Part shown: piece by piece, positions 1-8,281 of the stretch | Layout: each line of letters begins with the position of its first letter | Position numbering within the stretch: position 1 is the first letter of the stretch | Assembly: GCF_002904295.1 (NCBI RefSeq) | Contig: NZ_PPHG01000029.1 | Coordinates: forward strand, 62,001-126,000 | Length of the DNA: 64,000 bases | Direction: 5' to 3' | Source of the DNA: Amycolatopsis sp. CA-128772 | GTDB lineage: Bacteria; Actinomycetota; Actinomycetes; Mycobacteriales; Pseudonocardiaceae | Notes under the pieces: generated by a model | The model's database searches: none | What the model was told of the DNA's origin: nothing | What the model saw: the letters and a program-made list of their open reading frames with translations, nothing else | Made by a program: the position numbers and the translations under genes

Positions 1-77
1 GTGGCCACAGCCGCAGCTGACGCGGAAGCCGTCCGGATGGCCGAGCCGCAGGTCAACGCTGGTGTGGTTGCTGCGGG

Positions 78-151
78 TGCCCCCGGTGAGATTCGAACTC
101 ACACTGGACGGGTTTTGAATCCGTTGCCTCTGCCAGTTGGGCTACGGGGGC
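78..151 (-). tRNA. tRNA-Leu (anticodon CAA), short variable loop
   Basis: Read on the minus strand this folds into a complete 74-nt cloverleaf: a 7-bp acceptor stem (GCCCCCG with CGGGGGC), a 3-bp D stem, an anticodon loop TTCAAAA with anticodon CAA at 117-115, a five-base variable loop, and a 5-bp T stem with TTCGAAT loop. The discriminator is A at 78; CCA is not encoded (CCC follows). The anticodon CAA reads leucine UUG. Two oddities: leucine tRNAs normally carry a long variable arm, absent here, and the last anticodon-stem pair is A with C. From memory a leucine tRNA also sits beside the pdtaR gene in mycobacteria. Confidence 0.85.
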
Positions 152-327
152 GCGACGTCGTCACCCTACGGGATCGCCGCTCTCCTCCGTCGTCGGGGCG
201 GGGGGAGTGTCATGAGGGCCACTTCGTGGTGAACGCCATCTCTTCCTCTGGATCGTTCCCGGTAGGCTTCGGGTTCGCGGGACGCCGCGAACCGCCAACG
301 CCCGCCTAGTCTTTCAGGAGGACCCCG

Positions 328-942
328 GTGACCGATCAGGCTACCGAGGCCCACGGTGCCGCCACCGTGCCGCAGCGTCGGGTGCTCGTCGCGGAGGATG
401 AGGCTCTCATCCGGCTCGATCTCGTCGAAATGCTGCGGGAAGAGGGCTATGAAGTGGTCGGGGAGGCCGGTGATGGCGAGCAGGCCATCTCCCTCGCCAC
501 CGACCTCAAGCCCGATCTCGTGATCCTCGACGTCAAGATGCCGAAGCTGGACGGCATCGAGGCCGCGTCCAAGATCACCGGTGACCGGATCGCGCCCGTC
601 GTCATCCTCACCGCCTTCAGCCAGCGGGACCTCGTCGAACGCGCTCGCGATGCCGGGACCATGGCCTACCTCGTCAAGCCCTTCGCGAAGCGGGACCTCG
701 TGCCCGCCATCGAGCTGGCCGTCAGCCGGTTCTCCGAGCTGCAGGCCCTCGAGGCCGAGGTCGCCGGGCTCACCGACCGGCTCGAGACGCGGAAGGTCAT
801 CGACCGCGCCAAGGGCCTGCTGATGAGCCGGCAGGGCCTGACCGAGCCCGATGCCTTCCGCTGGATCCAGCGCACCGCCATGGACCGCCGGACCACCATG
901 AAGGCCGTCGCCGAGGCCGTTGTGGAGAGCATCGGCAGCTGA
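328..942 (+). CDS. pdtaR: PdtaR-like response regulator with ANTAR RNA-binding domain
   Basis: A 204-residue cytoplasmic response regulator. The receiver domain (about residues 17-135) shows the acidic pair D24/E25, phospho-acceptor D68 in VILDVKMP, T95 and K117. After a short coiled linker, residues about 145-202 form an ANTAR domain, which binds paired hexanucleotide-loop hairpins and promotes antitermination. It is therefore expected to be phosphorylated by a PdtaS-type histidine kinase, not present in this window. GTG start with CAGGAGG six bases upstream. Length and domain order match mycobacterial Rv1626, and the neighbourhood (tRNA-Leu before, polA after) agrees. Followed by its own terminator, so probably monocistronic. 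Confidence 0.93.
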   Translation: MTDQATEAHGAATVPQRRVLVAEDEALIRLDLVEMLREEGYEVVGEAGDGEQAISLATDLKPDLVILDVKMPKLDGIEAASKITGDRIAPVVILTAFSQRDLVERARDAGTMAYLVKPFAKRDLVPAIELAVSRFSELQALEAEVAGLTDRLETRKVIDRAKGLLMSRQGLTEPDAFRWIQRTAMDRRTTMKAVAEAVVESIGS

Positions 943-952
943 TCCACCCGAT

Positions 953-987
953 AAGGGGGTGGCCGCGAGCGCGGTCACCCCCTTTTT
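953..987 (+). terminator. Rho-independent terminator of the ANTAR regulator
   Basis: A GC-rich inverted repeat in which the AAGGGGGTG arm pairs with CACCCCCTT around a CCGCG/GCGG core, ending in five T residues, 11 bases after the stop codon of the response regulator. Confidence 0.9.
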
Positions 988-1143
988 CGTGACGCTCCGG
1001 GTGCCCGAAAGGGCGTACTTGATACCTTTGCGAGCCTTCCCGGCGTGGCCGGGGACGATGATCGACGCCCGGTCCGTAGACTCTGCACACCTTGGACGGA
1101 CCGTCAAGAGGCAGTCTGCGGGCTGTCGGGCACCGAGAGTCAC

Positions 1144-1174
1144 CACCCGCTGGTCGTATTACGACGAGCGGGTG
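1144..1174. promoter_or_regulatory. 31-bp near-perfect palindrome upstream of livK
   Basis: Two 15-base arms centred on T1159 are inverted complements at 14 of 15 positions; the inner TCGTA-T-TACGA is perfect. No T-run follows, so a simple terminator is unlikely. It lies about 160 bp before livK, upstream of a second inverted repeat, which suits an operator for the amino acid transport operon or a leader hairpin. The binding protein is unknown. Confidence 0.5.
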
Positions 1175-1193
1175 TAAACCATACGTTAATACT

Positions 1194-1209
1194 CGTGACG
1201 ACCGTCACG
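1194..1209. promoter_or_regulatory. Crp/GlxR-like site upstream of livK
   Basis: The sequence CGTGACGACCGTCACG is a perfect inverted repeat and contains GTGA-N6-TCAC, the core of the Crp/GlxR consensus used in actinobacteria. It lies about 125 bp before the livK start. The rest of 988-1323, apart from this and the 31-bp palindrome, shows no open gene and no confident sigma-70 hexamers. Confidence 0.45.
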
Positions 1210-1335
1210 ATGTGGCTACAAGAGCTCGTGTGACTCTGTGCAACGGCCGCCAAGGCGGCTACTTTCAGCGGCCAGTCAGGTCCCACGCCGGGACAGCCGC
1301 CCGACCGGGCGGCCAGGTGGCATTTGGAGGAACGA

Positions 1336-2547
1336 GTGCAGAAAGCACGACTTGCGAGGGTCATCGTGCTGGCCAGTGTCGGGGCCATCGCCCTCAGCGC
1401 GTGTTCGGCGCGGACGGACAGCGGCTCGAACAGCAACAGCTCGAGCTCCCAGTCCCAGGCCGCGGCGCCGTCCGCCGCCGCCGACGCGGCCGACCCGGCC
1501 GGTGACGGCAAGGCCCAGTGTGCCCCGACCTCCATCGCGTACGCGGGCACCATCAACGGCGCCAACGCCGCGCTGGGCCAGAACATCCTGAACGGCGCGA
1601 AGCTCGCCGTCGACCAGCACAACAAGGCCAACCCGGGCTGCCAGGTCAAGCTGGAGCAGTTCGACACCGAAGGCACGCCCGACAAGGCGCCCGGCATCGT
1701 GACGCAGATCGTCAACACGCCGTCGATCATCGGCGTCGTCGGCCTGCCGTTCTCCGGTGAGTCCAAGGCCGCCGGCAACATCTTCAACGGTGCGGGCCTG
1801 GTCACGGTGACCCCGTCGGCCACCAACCCGACCCTGTCGCAGAACGGCTGGAAGACCTTCTTCCGCGGGCTGGGCAACGACAACACCCAGGGCCCGGCCG
1901 CCGCGAAGTTCATCACCGGCGAGCTCAAGGCCAACAAGGTGTGCGTCATCAAGGACGACTCCGACTACGGCACCGGCCTGGCGGCTTCGACCATCCAGGC
2001 GCTCGGCGACAAGGGCTCCTGCCAGGACAGCGTCAAGACGAAGCAGACCGACTTCTCGGCCGTGGTCAACAAGATCAAGAGCGAGAAGCCGGACGCGGTG
2101 TTCTACTCCGGGTACTACCAGGAAGCTGCGCCCTTCGCGCAGCAGCTGAACGACGCGCGCGTCGAGGCCAAGTTCATCGGCCCGGACGGCGTGAAGGACG
2201 AAGAGTTCGTCAAGGGCGCCGGCGAGGCGGCCGCGAACGCGTACTTCACCTGCCCGTGCGTCCCGGCGGACCAGTTCACCAAGTTCTCCGACGCGTACAA
2301 GGCGGGCTTCAGCAAGGACCCGGGCACCTACTCGCCCGAGGCCTACGACCTGGCGACGATCCTGCTCAAGGGCATCGACTCGGGCAAGAAGGACCGCGCG
2401 GGCCTGCTCGACTTCGTCAAGAGCTACGACGGCCAGGGCATCACGAAGCACTTCAAGTGGGACGACAAGGGCGAGCTCGCGAGCACGACCGTGTGGACCT
2501 ACAAGGTCGAGGGCGGGAAGATCGTCCGCAACACCGAGATCAAGTAG
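1336..2547 (+). CDS. livK: Branched-chain amino acid ABC transporter, substrate-binding lipoprotein
   Basis: A 403-residue periplasmic-binding-protein fold, Leu/Ile/Val-type, anchored as a lipoprotein. The GTG start has GGAGG five bases upstream; an in-frame TTG 12 bases earlier lies before that site and is rejected. Residues 1-22 form a signal peptide ending in lipobox LSAC with C23 lipidated, followed by a Ser/Asn-rich linker to about residue 55. The mature domain carries the typical GVVGLPFSGES region and the DAVFYSGYYQEAAPFAQQL segment of the second lobe. First gene of livKHMGF; separated from livH by 88 bp containing a strong stem-loop, the usual arrangement for making more binding protein than permease. 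The exact ligand cannot be read from sequence. Confidence 0.93.
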   Translation: MQKARLARVIVLASVGAIALSACSARTDSGSNSNSSSSQSQAAAPSAAADAADPAGDGKAQCAPTSIAYAGTINGANAALGQNILNGAKLAVDQHNKANPGCQVKLEQFDTEGTPDKAPGIVTQIVNTPSIIGVVGLPFSGESKAAGNIFNGAGLVTVTPSATNPTLSQNGWKTFFRGLGNDNTQGPAAAKFITGELKANKVCVIKDDSDYGTGLAASTIQALGDKGSCQDSVKTKQTDFSAVVNKIKSEKPDAVFYSGYYQEAAPFAQQLNDARVEAKFIGPDGVKDEEFVKGAGEAAANAYFTCPCVPADQFTKFSDAYKAGFSKDPGTYSPEAYDLATILLKGIDSGKKDRAGLLDFVKSYDGQGITKHFKWDDKGELASTTVWTYKVEGGKIVRNTEIK

Positions 2548-2569
2548 CGCAACGCTTCCGTTCTGATTA

Positions 2570-2616
2570 CCGGGGTGCACGTCCGGCGGCTGGATCCCGC
2601 CGGGCCTGCACCCCGG
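2570..2616 (+). promoter_or_regulatory. Intercistronic stem-loop between livK and livH
   Basis: A perfect 10-bp outer stem (CCGGGGTGCA with TGCACCCCGG) encloses an inner CCGGCGG/CCGCCGG stem. There is no T-run. The position suggests an mRNA-stabilising or attenuating hairpin that separates livK expression from the permease genes. Confidence 0.65.
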
Positions 2617-2635
2617 TCCCACATGGAGAACTAGT

Positions 2636-3652
2636 GTGTCATTGACTCATGACCTGAGCTCGCTCGTTCTGGCCCAGAGCAGCAGCTGGATCACGTTCGA
2701 CGTGAACGCGTTCCTCGACCAGTTCTGGAACAACACGTTCGACGGGCTCGCCTACGGCAGCATCTACGCGCTCGTGGCGCTGGGGTACACCCTCGTCTAC
2801 GGCGTCCTGAAGCTCATCAACTTCGCCCATTCCGAGGTGTTCATCTACGGCGTCTACGCGACGTGGTTCACCTTCTACGGCCTCGGGTTCCGGCCCGGTC
2901 TCACCCCCTCGCTCTCGGTGGTGGAGCTCATCGGCTTCCTGTTGCTCGCGTTGCTGGCCTCGATGGCGGTTTCCGGGGGCACGGCGGTCGTCCTGGAACG
3001 GGTCGCCTACCGGCCACTGCGAAAACGCGGGGCACCGAAACTGGTCTTCCTGATCACCGCGATCGGTGCTTCGTTCGTGCTGCAGCAGATCATCTTCATC
3101 TGGCGCCACGGCAACCCCGAACTCGGCATCCGCCTGATGCGCAACCAGGAAGTCTTCTCGCTCTTCGGCGGCAGCATCACCAACGTCACGATCATCACGG
3201 TCATCGCGTCGATCGTGCTGATGCTGGGCGCCAACTACTTCGTCAACAAGACGAAGTTCGGGCGCGGCATCCGCGCGGTGGCGCAGGACCCGGACACGGC
3301 GACGCTGATGGGCGTGAACAAGGAACGCGTCATCATGCTGACCTTCCTCATCGGCGGCCTGCTCGCCGGCGCGGCGGCCCTGTTCTACATGATGAAGATC
3401 CCGCAGGGCGCCTGGTACCAGGGCGGTTTCCTGCTCGGCATCAAGGCGTTCACGGCGGCGGTGCTCGGCGGGATCGGCAACCTGCGCGGCGCGCTGCTCG
3501 GCGGCCTGCTGCTCGGTGTCGCCGAGAACTACGGCCAGTCGCTGTTCGGCGGTGGCTGGCGTGACATCGTCGCGTTCGCCCTGCTGGTGCTGGTCCTGAT
3601 GATCCGGCCCACCGGCATCCTCGGTGAGTCGCTCGGAAAGGCCCGGGTATGA
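2636..3652 (+). CDS. livH: Branched-chain amino acid ABC transporter permease LivH
   Basis: A 338-residue inner-membrane permease of the LivH family, with about eight hydrophobic helices and an extended N-terminus before the first helix. Family hallmarks include GLAYGSIYALVALGYTLVYG near residue 40, the cytoplasmic coupling region RAVAQDPDTATLMGVN and the GGIGNLRGALLGG segment. GTG start preceded by GGAGAA. Its stop overlaps the livM start as ATGA, so the two are translationally coupled. It forms a heterodimeric channel with LivM. Confidence 0.93.
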   Translation: MSLTHDLSSLVLAQSSSWITFDVNAFLDQFWNNTFDGLAYGSIYALVALGYTLVYGVLKLINFAHSEVFIYGVYATWFTFYGLGFRPGLTPSLSVVELIGFLLLALLASMAVSGGTAVVLERVAYRPLRKRGAPKLVFLITAIGASFVLQQIIFIWRHGNPELGIRLMRNQEVFSLFGGSITNVTIITVIASIVLMLGANYFVNKTKFGRGIRAVAQDPDTATLMGVNKERVIMLTFLIGGLLAGAAALFYMMKIPQGAWYQGGFLLGIKAFTAAVLGGIGNLRGALLGGLLLGVAENYGQSLFGGGWRDIVAFALLVLVLMIRPTGILGESLGKARV

Positions 3653-4794
3653 CGACGACCACGAACCAGCCGGCGGTGGCGACCCCCGGCAAGCACTCGC
3701 TCCGCGAGCGCTGGAACAACCTCAGCCGCGTGCAGCAGTGGGTCATCCTGATCCCGCTGGTGGTGCTGATCTACTTCCTGCCGGTGCTGAACCCGCCGAT
3801 CCTGACCACCCAGCCGGGCTACGACTTCCCGATCGCGATGTTCGAGGTGGCCCGCTACGCGCTGGTCGCCATCGGCCTCAACGTCGTGGTCGGCCAGGCG
3901 GGCCTGCTGGACCTCGGTTACGTCGGGTTCTTCGCCATCGGCGCGTACGTGATGGCGCTGTTCACCAGCCCCGACTCCTCGCTGTCGCACCTGCCGTTCC
4001 TCGTCGTGCTCCCCATCGCGATGGTGGTCACGATGATCTTCGGCGTGATCCTCGGGACACCGACGCTGCGGTTGCGCGGTGACTACCTGGCGATCGTGAC
4101 GCTCGGGTTCGGCGAGATCGTCCGCCTGCTGGCCGACAACGTCGGTCCGCTGCGCGGCAACTCCGGCTTCCACGAGGTCGGGCACCCGCCGGGCACGAAC
4201 GCCAACGGCTCGGCGTTGTTCAACAACTCGAACGGCATCCCCTGGTACTGGCTGTGCGTCACGCTGATCATCGCCGTGCTGTTCCTGGTCGGGAACCTGG
4301 AGCGCAGCCGCGTCGGCCGCGCGTGGGTGGCCATCCGGGACGACGAGGACGCGGCCGAGATCATGGGCGTGCCGACGTTCAAGTTCAAGATCTGGGCGTT
4401 CATCAGCGGCGCGGCGATCGGCGGCCTCTCCGGCGCGCTCTACGCCGGTCAGCTCGGCTTCGTCAACAACCAGAAGTTCGACGTCGTGACGTCGATGCTG
4501 TTCCTGGCCGCGGTGATCCTCGGTGGCTCGGGCAACAAGGTCGGCGTCATCCTCGGTGCCTGCGTGGTGGCCTACGTCCCGCTGCGCTTCCAGGCGATCG
4601 CCGAGTACAAGTACCTGATCTTCGGTCTGGCGCTGATCATCCTGATGATCTTCCGGCCGCAGGGCCTGCTCGGCGCCCGCCAGCGCCTGCTCGCCTACGG
4701 CAGGCAGGCGTACCAGCGGCTGCTGGGCCGGGGTGAGCAGATCAGCAGTGACGGTGCGCTGCAGACCGAACCGACTCCGGGGAGCAAGCCATGA
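3649..4794 (+). CDS. livM: Branched-chain amino acid ABC transporter permease LivM
   Basis: A 381-residue membrane permease, partner of LivH. About nine transmembrane segments are seen, with family motifs GLNVVVGQAGLLDLGYVGFFAIGA and, near the ATPase contact, AIRDDEDAAEIMGV. The C-terminal tail after FRPQGLLG is hydrophilic. Start and stop both overlap neighbours by the four bases ATGA, so livH, livM and livG are one tightly coupled unit. Confidence 0.93.
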   Translation: MTTTTNQPAVATPGKHSLRERWNNLSRVQQWVILIPLVVLIYFLPVLNPPILTTQPGYDFPIAMFEVARYALVAIGLNVVVGQAGLLDLGYVGFFAIGAYVMALFTSPDSSLSHLPFLVVLPIAMVVTMIFGVILGTPTLRLRGDYLAIVTLGFGEIVRLLADNVGPLRGNSGFHEVGHPPGTNANGSALFNNSNGIPWYWLCVTLIIAVLFLVGNLERSRVGRAWVAIRDDEDAAEIMGVPTFKFKIWAFISGAAIGGLSGALYAGQLGFVNNQKFDVVTSMLFLAAVILGGSGNKVGVILGACVVAYVPLRFQAIAEYKYLIFGLALIILMIFRPQGLLGARQRLLAYGRQAYQRLLGRGEQISSDGALQTEPTPGSKP

Positions 4795-5717
4795 CCGACC
4801 CCCAGAACGGCGGGCCCGAGGTCGTCGCGGAGGGCGGCCTCGTCGCCGAGCTGCAGCACATGACGGCCCAGGAGCGGGCGGAGCACGAAGCCGAGGTCGC
4901 CGAGGCCGTCGCGCCGGACCGCGACATCGAGGTCGAGGTCGGGCAGACGCTGCTCGAGGTCGACGACGTGACGATGCGCTTCGGTGGTCTCGTCGCGCTC
5001 GACCAGATCTCCTTCGGCATTCGCCGCGGCGAGATCCTCGGCCTGATCGGGCCGAACGGCGCGGGCAAGACGACGTGCTTCAACGCGATGACCGGCGTCT
5101 ACCGGCCGACCTCCGGCGAGGTCCGGCTGGAAGGCCGGGCGCTGGGCAAGACGTCGCGGCACGGCATCACCCAGCTGGGCATCGCGCGGACGTTCCAGAA
5201 CATCCGGCTCTTCAGCGAGATGACGGCGCTGGAGAACGTCGTCGTCGGCACCGACGCGCGACACAAGACCAGCCTGCTGGGCGCACTGGTGCGCTCCCCG
5301 CGGCACCACCGCGAGGAGAAGTCCGCCGTCGAGAAGGCGATGGCCCTGCTGGAGTTCGTCGGCATCGCCGACCGCGCGGCCGACCGGGCGAAGAACCTGC
5401 CCTACGGCTACCAGCGGCGCCTGGAGATCGCGCGGGCGCTGGCCACCGATCCGAAGCTGCTCTGCCTGGACGAGCCCGCGGCGGGCTTCAACCCGGCGGA
5501 GAAGGAAGACCTCATGGGTCTGATCCGGACGATCCGCGACGACGGCTACACCGTCCTGCTCATCGAACACGACATGAAGCTCGTCATGGGCGTGACCGAC
5601 CGGATCGTGGTGCTGGAGTTCGGCAAGAAGATCGCCGAAGGACTGCCGGCCGAGATCCGCGAGAACCCCGCGGTGATCGCGGCCTACCTGGGGGTGCCTG
5701 ACGATGACGTTGCTTGA
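4791..5717 (+). CDS. livG: Branched-chain amino acid ABC transporter ATP-binding protein LivG
   Basis: A 308-residue ABC ATPase. Walker A is GPNGAGKT, the signature region YGYQRRLEIARAL is the LivG type rather than LSGGQ, Walker B is LLCLDEPAAG, and the H-loop is in LLIEHDM. An acidic, probably disordered extension of about 55 residues precedes the ABC core; it is longer than in typical LivG (about 255 residues) and its function is unknown. It overlaps livM by 4 bp and livF by 14 bp. Confidence 0.93.
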   Translation: MTDPQNGGPEVVAEGGLVAELQHMTAQERAEHEAEVAEAVAPDRDIEVEVGQTLLEVDDVTMRFGGLVALDQISFGIRRGEILGLIGPNGAGKTTCFNAMTGVYRPTSGEVRLEGRALGKTSRHGITQLGIARTFQNIRLFSEMTALENVVVGTDARHKTSLLGALVRSPRHHREEKSAVEKAMALLEFVGIADRAADRAKNLPYGYQRRLEIARALATDPKLLCLDEPAAGFNPAEKEDLMGLIRTIRDDGYTVLLIEHDMKLVMGVTDRIVVLEFGKKIAEGLPAEIRENPAVIAAYLGVPDDDVA

Positions 5718-6417
5718 GCTGTCGGACGTGTCCGTCCACTACGGACGGATCCAGGCGGTCTCCGGCCTGTCGATCTCGGTCGAGGAAGGCGAGATCGTCA
5801 CGCTGATCGGGGCCAACGGCGCCGGCAAGTCGACGACGATGCGGGCGATCTCCGGGATCCGGCCGATCTCCGCGGGCAAGATCACCTTCGCCGGTGAGGA
5901 CATCTCGAAGCTGCGCGGCGACCTCCGCGTGGTCCGCGGGATCTCCCAGGCACCGGAAGGCCGGGGCATCTTCCCCGGCATGACGGTGATGGAGAACCTC
6001 GACATGGGCGCCTACGCCCGCAAGGACCGCAAGGACCTCAGCGGGGACCTGGAACGCGTCTTCGAGCTGTTCCCGAGGCTGGCGGAGCGCAAGACCCAGC
6101 TGGGCGGCACGATGTCCGGCGGCGAGCAGCAGATGCTCGCCATCGGGCGCGCCCTGATGGCGAAGCCGAAGCTGCTGCTGCTGGACGAGCCGTCGATGGG
6201 TCTCGCGCCGCAGTTCATCCAGCAGATCTTCCGGATCATCACGGAGATCAACAAGCAGGGCACCACGGTGCTGCTGGTGGAGCAGAACGCGCAGCAGGCG
6301 CTGTCCCGCGCCCACCGCGCGTACGTGCTCGAGACCGGCCGGATCACCAAGACCGGCACCGGCAAGGAGCTGCTCGCGGACAACAGCATCAAGGAGGCGT
6401 ACCTGGGCGTCGGCTGA
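5704..6417 (+). CDS. livF: Branched-chain amino acid ABC transporter ATP-binding protein LivF
   Basis: A 237-residue ABC ATPase, second nucleotide-binding subunit of the Liv transporter. Walker A GANGAGKS, a LivF-typical RGISQAPEGRGIFPGMTV stretch, signature MSGGEQQM, Walker B LLLLDEPSMGL and H-loop-region LLVEQN (glutamine position as in LivF). Last gene of the operon; its stop is followed within 20 bp by a strong terminator. Confidence 0.94.
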   Translation: MTLLELSDVSVHYGRIQAVSGLSISVEEGEIVTLIGANGAGKSTTMRAISGIRPISAGKITFAGEDISKLRGDLRVVRGISQAPEGRGIFPGMTVMENLDMGAYARKDRKDLSGDLERVFELFPRLAERKTQLGGTMSGGEQQMLAIGRALMAKPKLLLLDEPSMGLAPQFIQQIFRIITEINKQGTTVLLVEQNAQQALSRAHRAYVLETGRITKTGTGKELLADNSIKEAYLGVG

Positions 6418-6434
6418 CACCCCGGGACGCCGGA

Positions 6435-6477
6435 AACCGGCCCCGCACGCTCCGGCGTGCGGGGCCGGTTCGCTTTT
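6435..6477 (+). terminator. Terminator after livF
   Basis: A perfect 15-bp stem (AACCGGCCCCGCACG with its complement) around a six-base loop CTCCGG, followed by CGCTTTT. It ends the livKHMGF operon. Confidence 0.92.
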
Positions 6478-6578
6478 CCGGCGACAACCGGTGGTTGTCG
6501 ATCACGCCGAAACGGCTGTTGGACCCGGCCCCCTCCCGGGGGTTTGCTTGGGGCACGAGGAAACCGAGGGAGCGTGAA

Positions 6579-7340
6579 ATGGTGGAAGGGATCGCGGCCG
6601 GCGTGCCCTTCGTGGCGGTGCCGCCGGCGGACGAGAACGCGCCGGCGGCCCTGCTGGCGGGCTGGCACCTGATGGACGCGCCGGCCAGTGAGCAGGCGAT
6701 GGCCGACGCCGTCCCGATGGCGGGCCTGCAGGCGTGGCGGGTGTACTTCGGGCTGCCCCTGTCCGGGAAGCGGCTGCCCGAGGGCGGTCCGCCCGAGGTG
6801 TTCCGGCGCGCGAGCGAGGACGCCGTGCTGAACGTGTTCGGTCCGGTGACCGAGCAGGCCGCGGACGAGTTCCCGGCGGCGCTGGCCGAGCTGCGCGACC
6901 GGCTGCCGGGCGCGACCGGGCCGCTCGGGGTGTTCGGCGGCTCGGCCGGGTCGCTCGTGGCCCTGGAGGTGCTGGCGCGCGGCGACGCCGCGATCACGGC
7001 GGCCGCGGTCGTGAGCCCGGTCGTCCGGCTCTCGCCGATGATCGCCGCCAACGAGCGCCGCTTCGGGGTGTCCTACGCCTGGACGGAGCGGTCACGGGAG
7101 GTCGCGGCGCGCCACGACTACCTCGACCGGGCGGCCGAGCTGACCGTGCCGCTGCTGCTCGTCACCGGCGCGGACGACGACGTCGCCGTGCGCGAGCCGG
7201 CCCAGGCGCTGCACGAGAAGCTGGGGGCCGAGCTGGTGACCGTCGACGGGATGGCGCACGAGTTCCCGCCGGGGACGCCGGAAGCGGCCCGCGTCGACGC
7301 CGCCTTCACGGAGTGGTTCGCGCGGCGGCTGCGAGGCTGA
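6579..7340 (+). CDS. Alpha/beta hydrolase family protein
   Basis: A 253-residue cytoplasmic alpha/beta hydrolase. The nucleophile elbow is GGSAGS around residue 120, the acid is likely in the TGADDDVAV loop and the histidine in DGMAHEFPPG. There is no signal peptide. The ATG at 6579 has GAGGGAG six bases upstream; an in-frame TTG at 6495 lies inside the terminator region and is rejected. It resembles dienelactone-hydrolase-like esterases, but substrate is unknown. Its 3' end overlaps the convergent LysR gene by 35 bp. Confidence 0.8.
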   Translation: MVEGIAAGVPFVAVPPADENAPAALLAGWHLMDAPASEQAMADAVPMAGLQAWRVYFGLPLSGKRLPEGGPPEVFRRASEDAVLNVFGPVTEQAADEFPAALAELRDRLPGATGPLGVFGGSAGSLVALEVLARGDAAITAAAVVSPVVRLSPMIAANERRFGVSYAWTERSREVAARHDYLDRAAELTVPLLLVTGADDDVAVREPAQALHEKLGAELVTVDGMAHEFPPGTPEAARVDAAFTEWFARRLRG

Positions 7341-8277
7341 CGTCGTCGTCCGGCAGCCAGGCGTGCTCCGGGTCGTGGGCGCACCAGTCCTCCTCGCGGC
7401 TGGCGCGCCCGGCCACGGCCAGCAGCCGCCGCAGCGCCGGGTGCGCCTTGCCGCGCCGCCAGACCAGCGACCACGGGAACAACGGCGACGGCTCGAACGG
7501 CAGCACCTTCAGGTTCAGCTCGGGCGCCAGCTCCATGTCGGCGCCGGCGAGGGTGACGCGCCGCTTGCCGTACCGCGTCTGTTCGAGGGTGTGCCGCAGG
7601 TCGTAGCTGACGCCGGAGTCGTCGATCGGCACCCCGAACCGGGTGCACAGCTCCGCGAGGTAGGACAGCCACTCGGCGGGGCCGCGGAGGCCGGGCAGCC
7701 AGATGCCGTCGGCGCGCAGCTCGTCGAGCGGCAGCACGTCCTGCACCGCCAGCGGGTGTTCCGGCGCGAGCAGCGCGACCAGCGGCTCGAGCCGGACGAC
7801 CCGGTGCTCCAGCTCGTCGGGCAGCGGCCGGTCGCCGCCGGTGACCCGGCCGAAGGCGGCGTCGAGCTCGCCCGACAGCAGCGGCTCGACCGCGTTGGCG
7901 AACCCGCCGCCGGCGACCCGGTCGATCTCCAGTCCCGGCTGGCGTTGGGCGAGGCGGCGGAGCAGGAACATGGGGGAGAGCCGGTAGTCGAGGACGTCGA
8001 GCCGCAGCGGCCGGTCCTCGGCGCCCACCGCGGCCACCGCGGCGTCGGCCACCCGCAGCAGCTCGCGCGCGTGCGGGAGGAACCGCTCGCCGTCGGCGGT
8101 CAGCTCGACCGTGCGGGGCGTGCGCAGGAACAACGGGGCCGCGAGGGTGTCTTCGAGCTTCCGGATCCGCTTCGACAGCGCCTGCTGGGTGAGGAACAGC
8201 GCCTGGGCGGCCCGCCCGAAGTGGCGGTGCTCCGCGGTCACCACGAACGCCCGCACCTGGGCGAGGTCGAGGTCCAC
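7306..8277 (-). CDS. LysR-family transcriptional regulator
   Basis: A 323-residue LysR-type regulator. The N-terminal winged helix (residues 1-60) shows the family pattern HFGRAAQALFLTQQALSKRIRKLE; the rest is the periplasmic-binding-like effector domain. Its start lies 4 bp after the stop of the thioesterase gene, so the two are probably one transcript. The convergent hydrolase overlaps its 3' end. Targets and effector cannot be read from the sequence. Confidence 0.9.
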   Translation of the reverse strand: MDLDLAQVRAFVVTAEHRHFGRAAQALFLTQQALSKRIRKLEDTLAAPLFLRTPRTVELTADGERFLPHARELLRVADAAVAAVGAEDRPLRLDVLDYRLSPMFLLRRLAQRQPGLEIDRVAGGGFANAVEPLLSGELDAAFGRVTGGDRPLPDELEHRVVRLEPLVALLAPEHPLAVQDVLPLDELRADGIWLPGLRGPAEWLSYLAELCTRFGVPIDDSGVSYDLRHTLEQTRYGKRRVTLAGADMELAPELNLKVLPFEPSPLFPWSLVWRRGKAHPALRRLLAVAGRASREEDWCAHDPEHAWLPDDDVSLAAAARTTP

Positions 8278-8281
8278 CGGC

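Noticed and set aside
78..151. tRNA attachment site of an integrated element
   Set aside because: No integrase gene and no repeat of the tRNA 3' end was found in the window.
1..309. Open frame over the tRNA at the left edge
   Set aside because: It runs through a complete tRNA on the other strand, lacks a start signal and has no recognisable protein motif.
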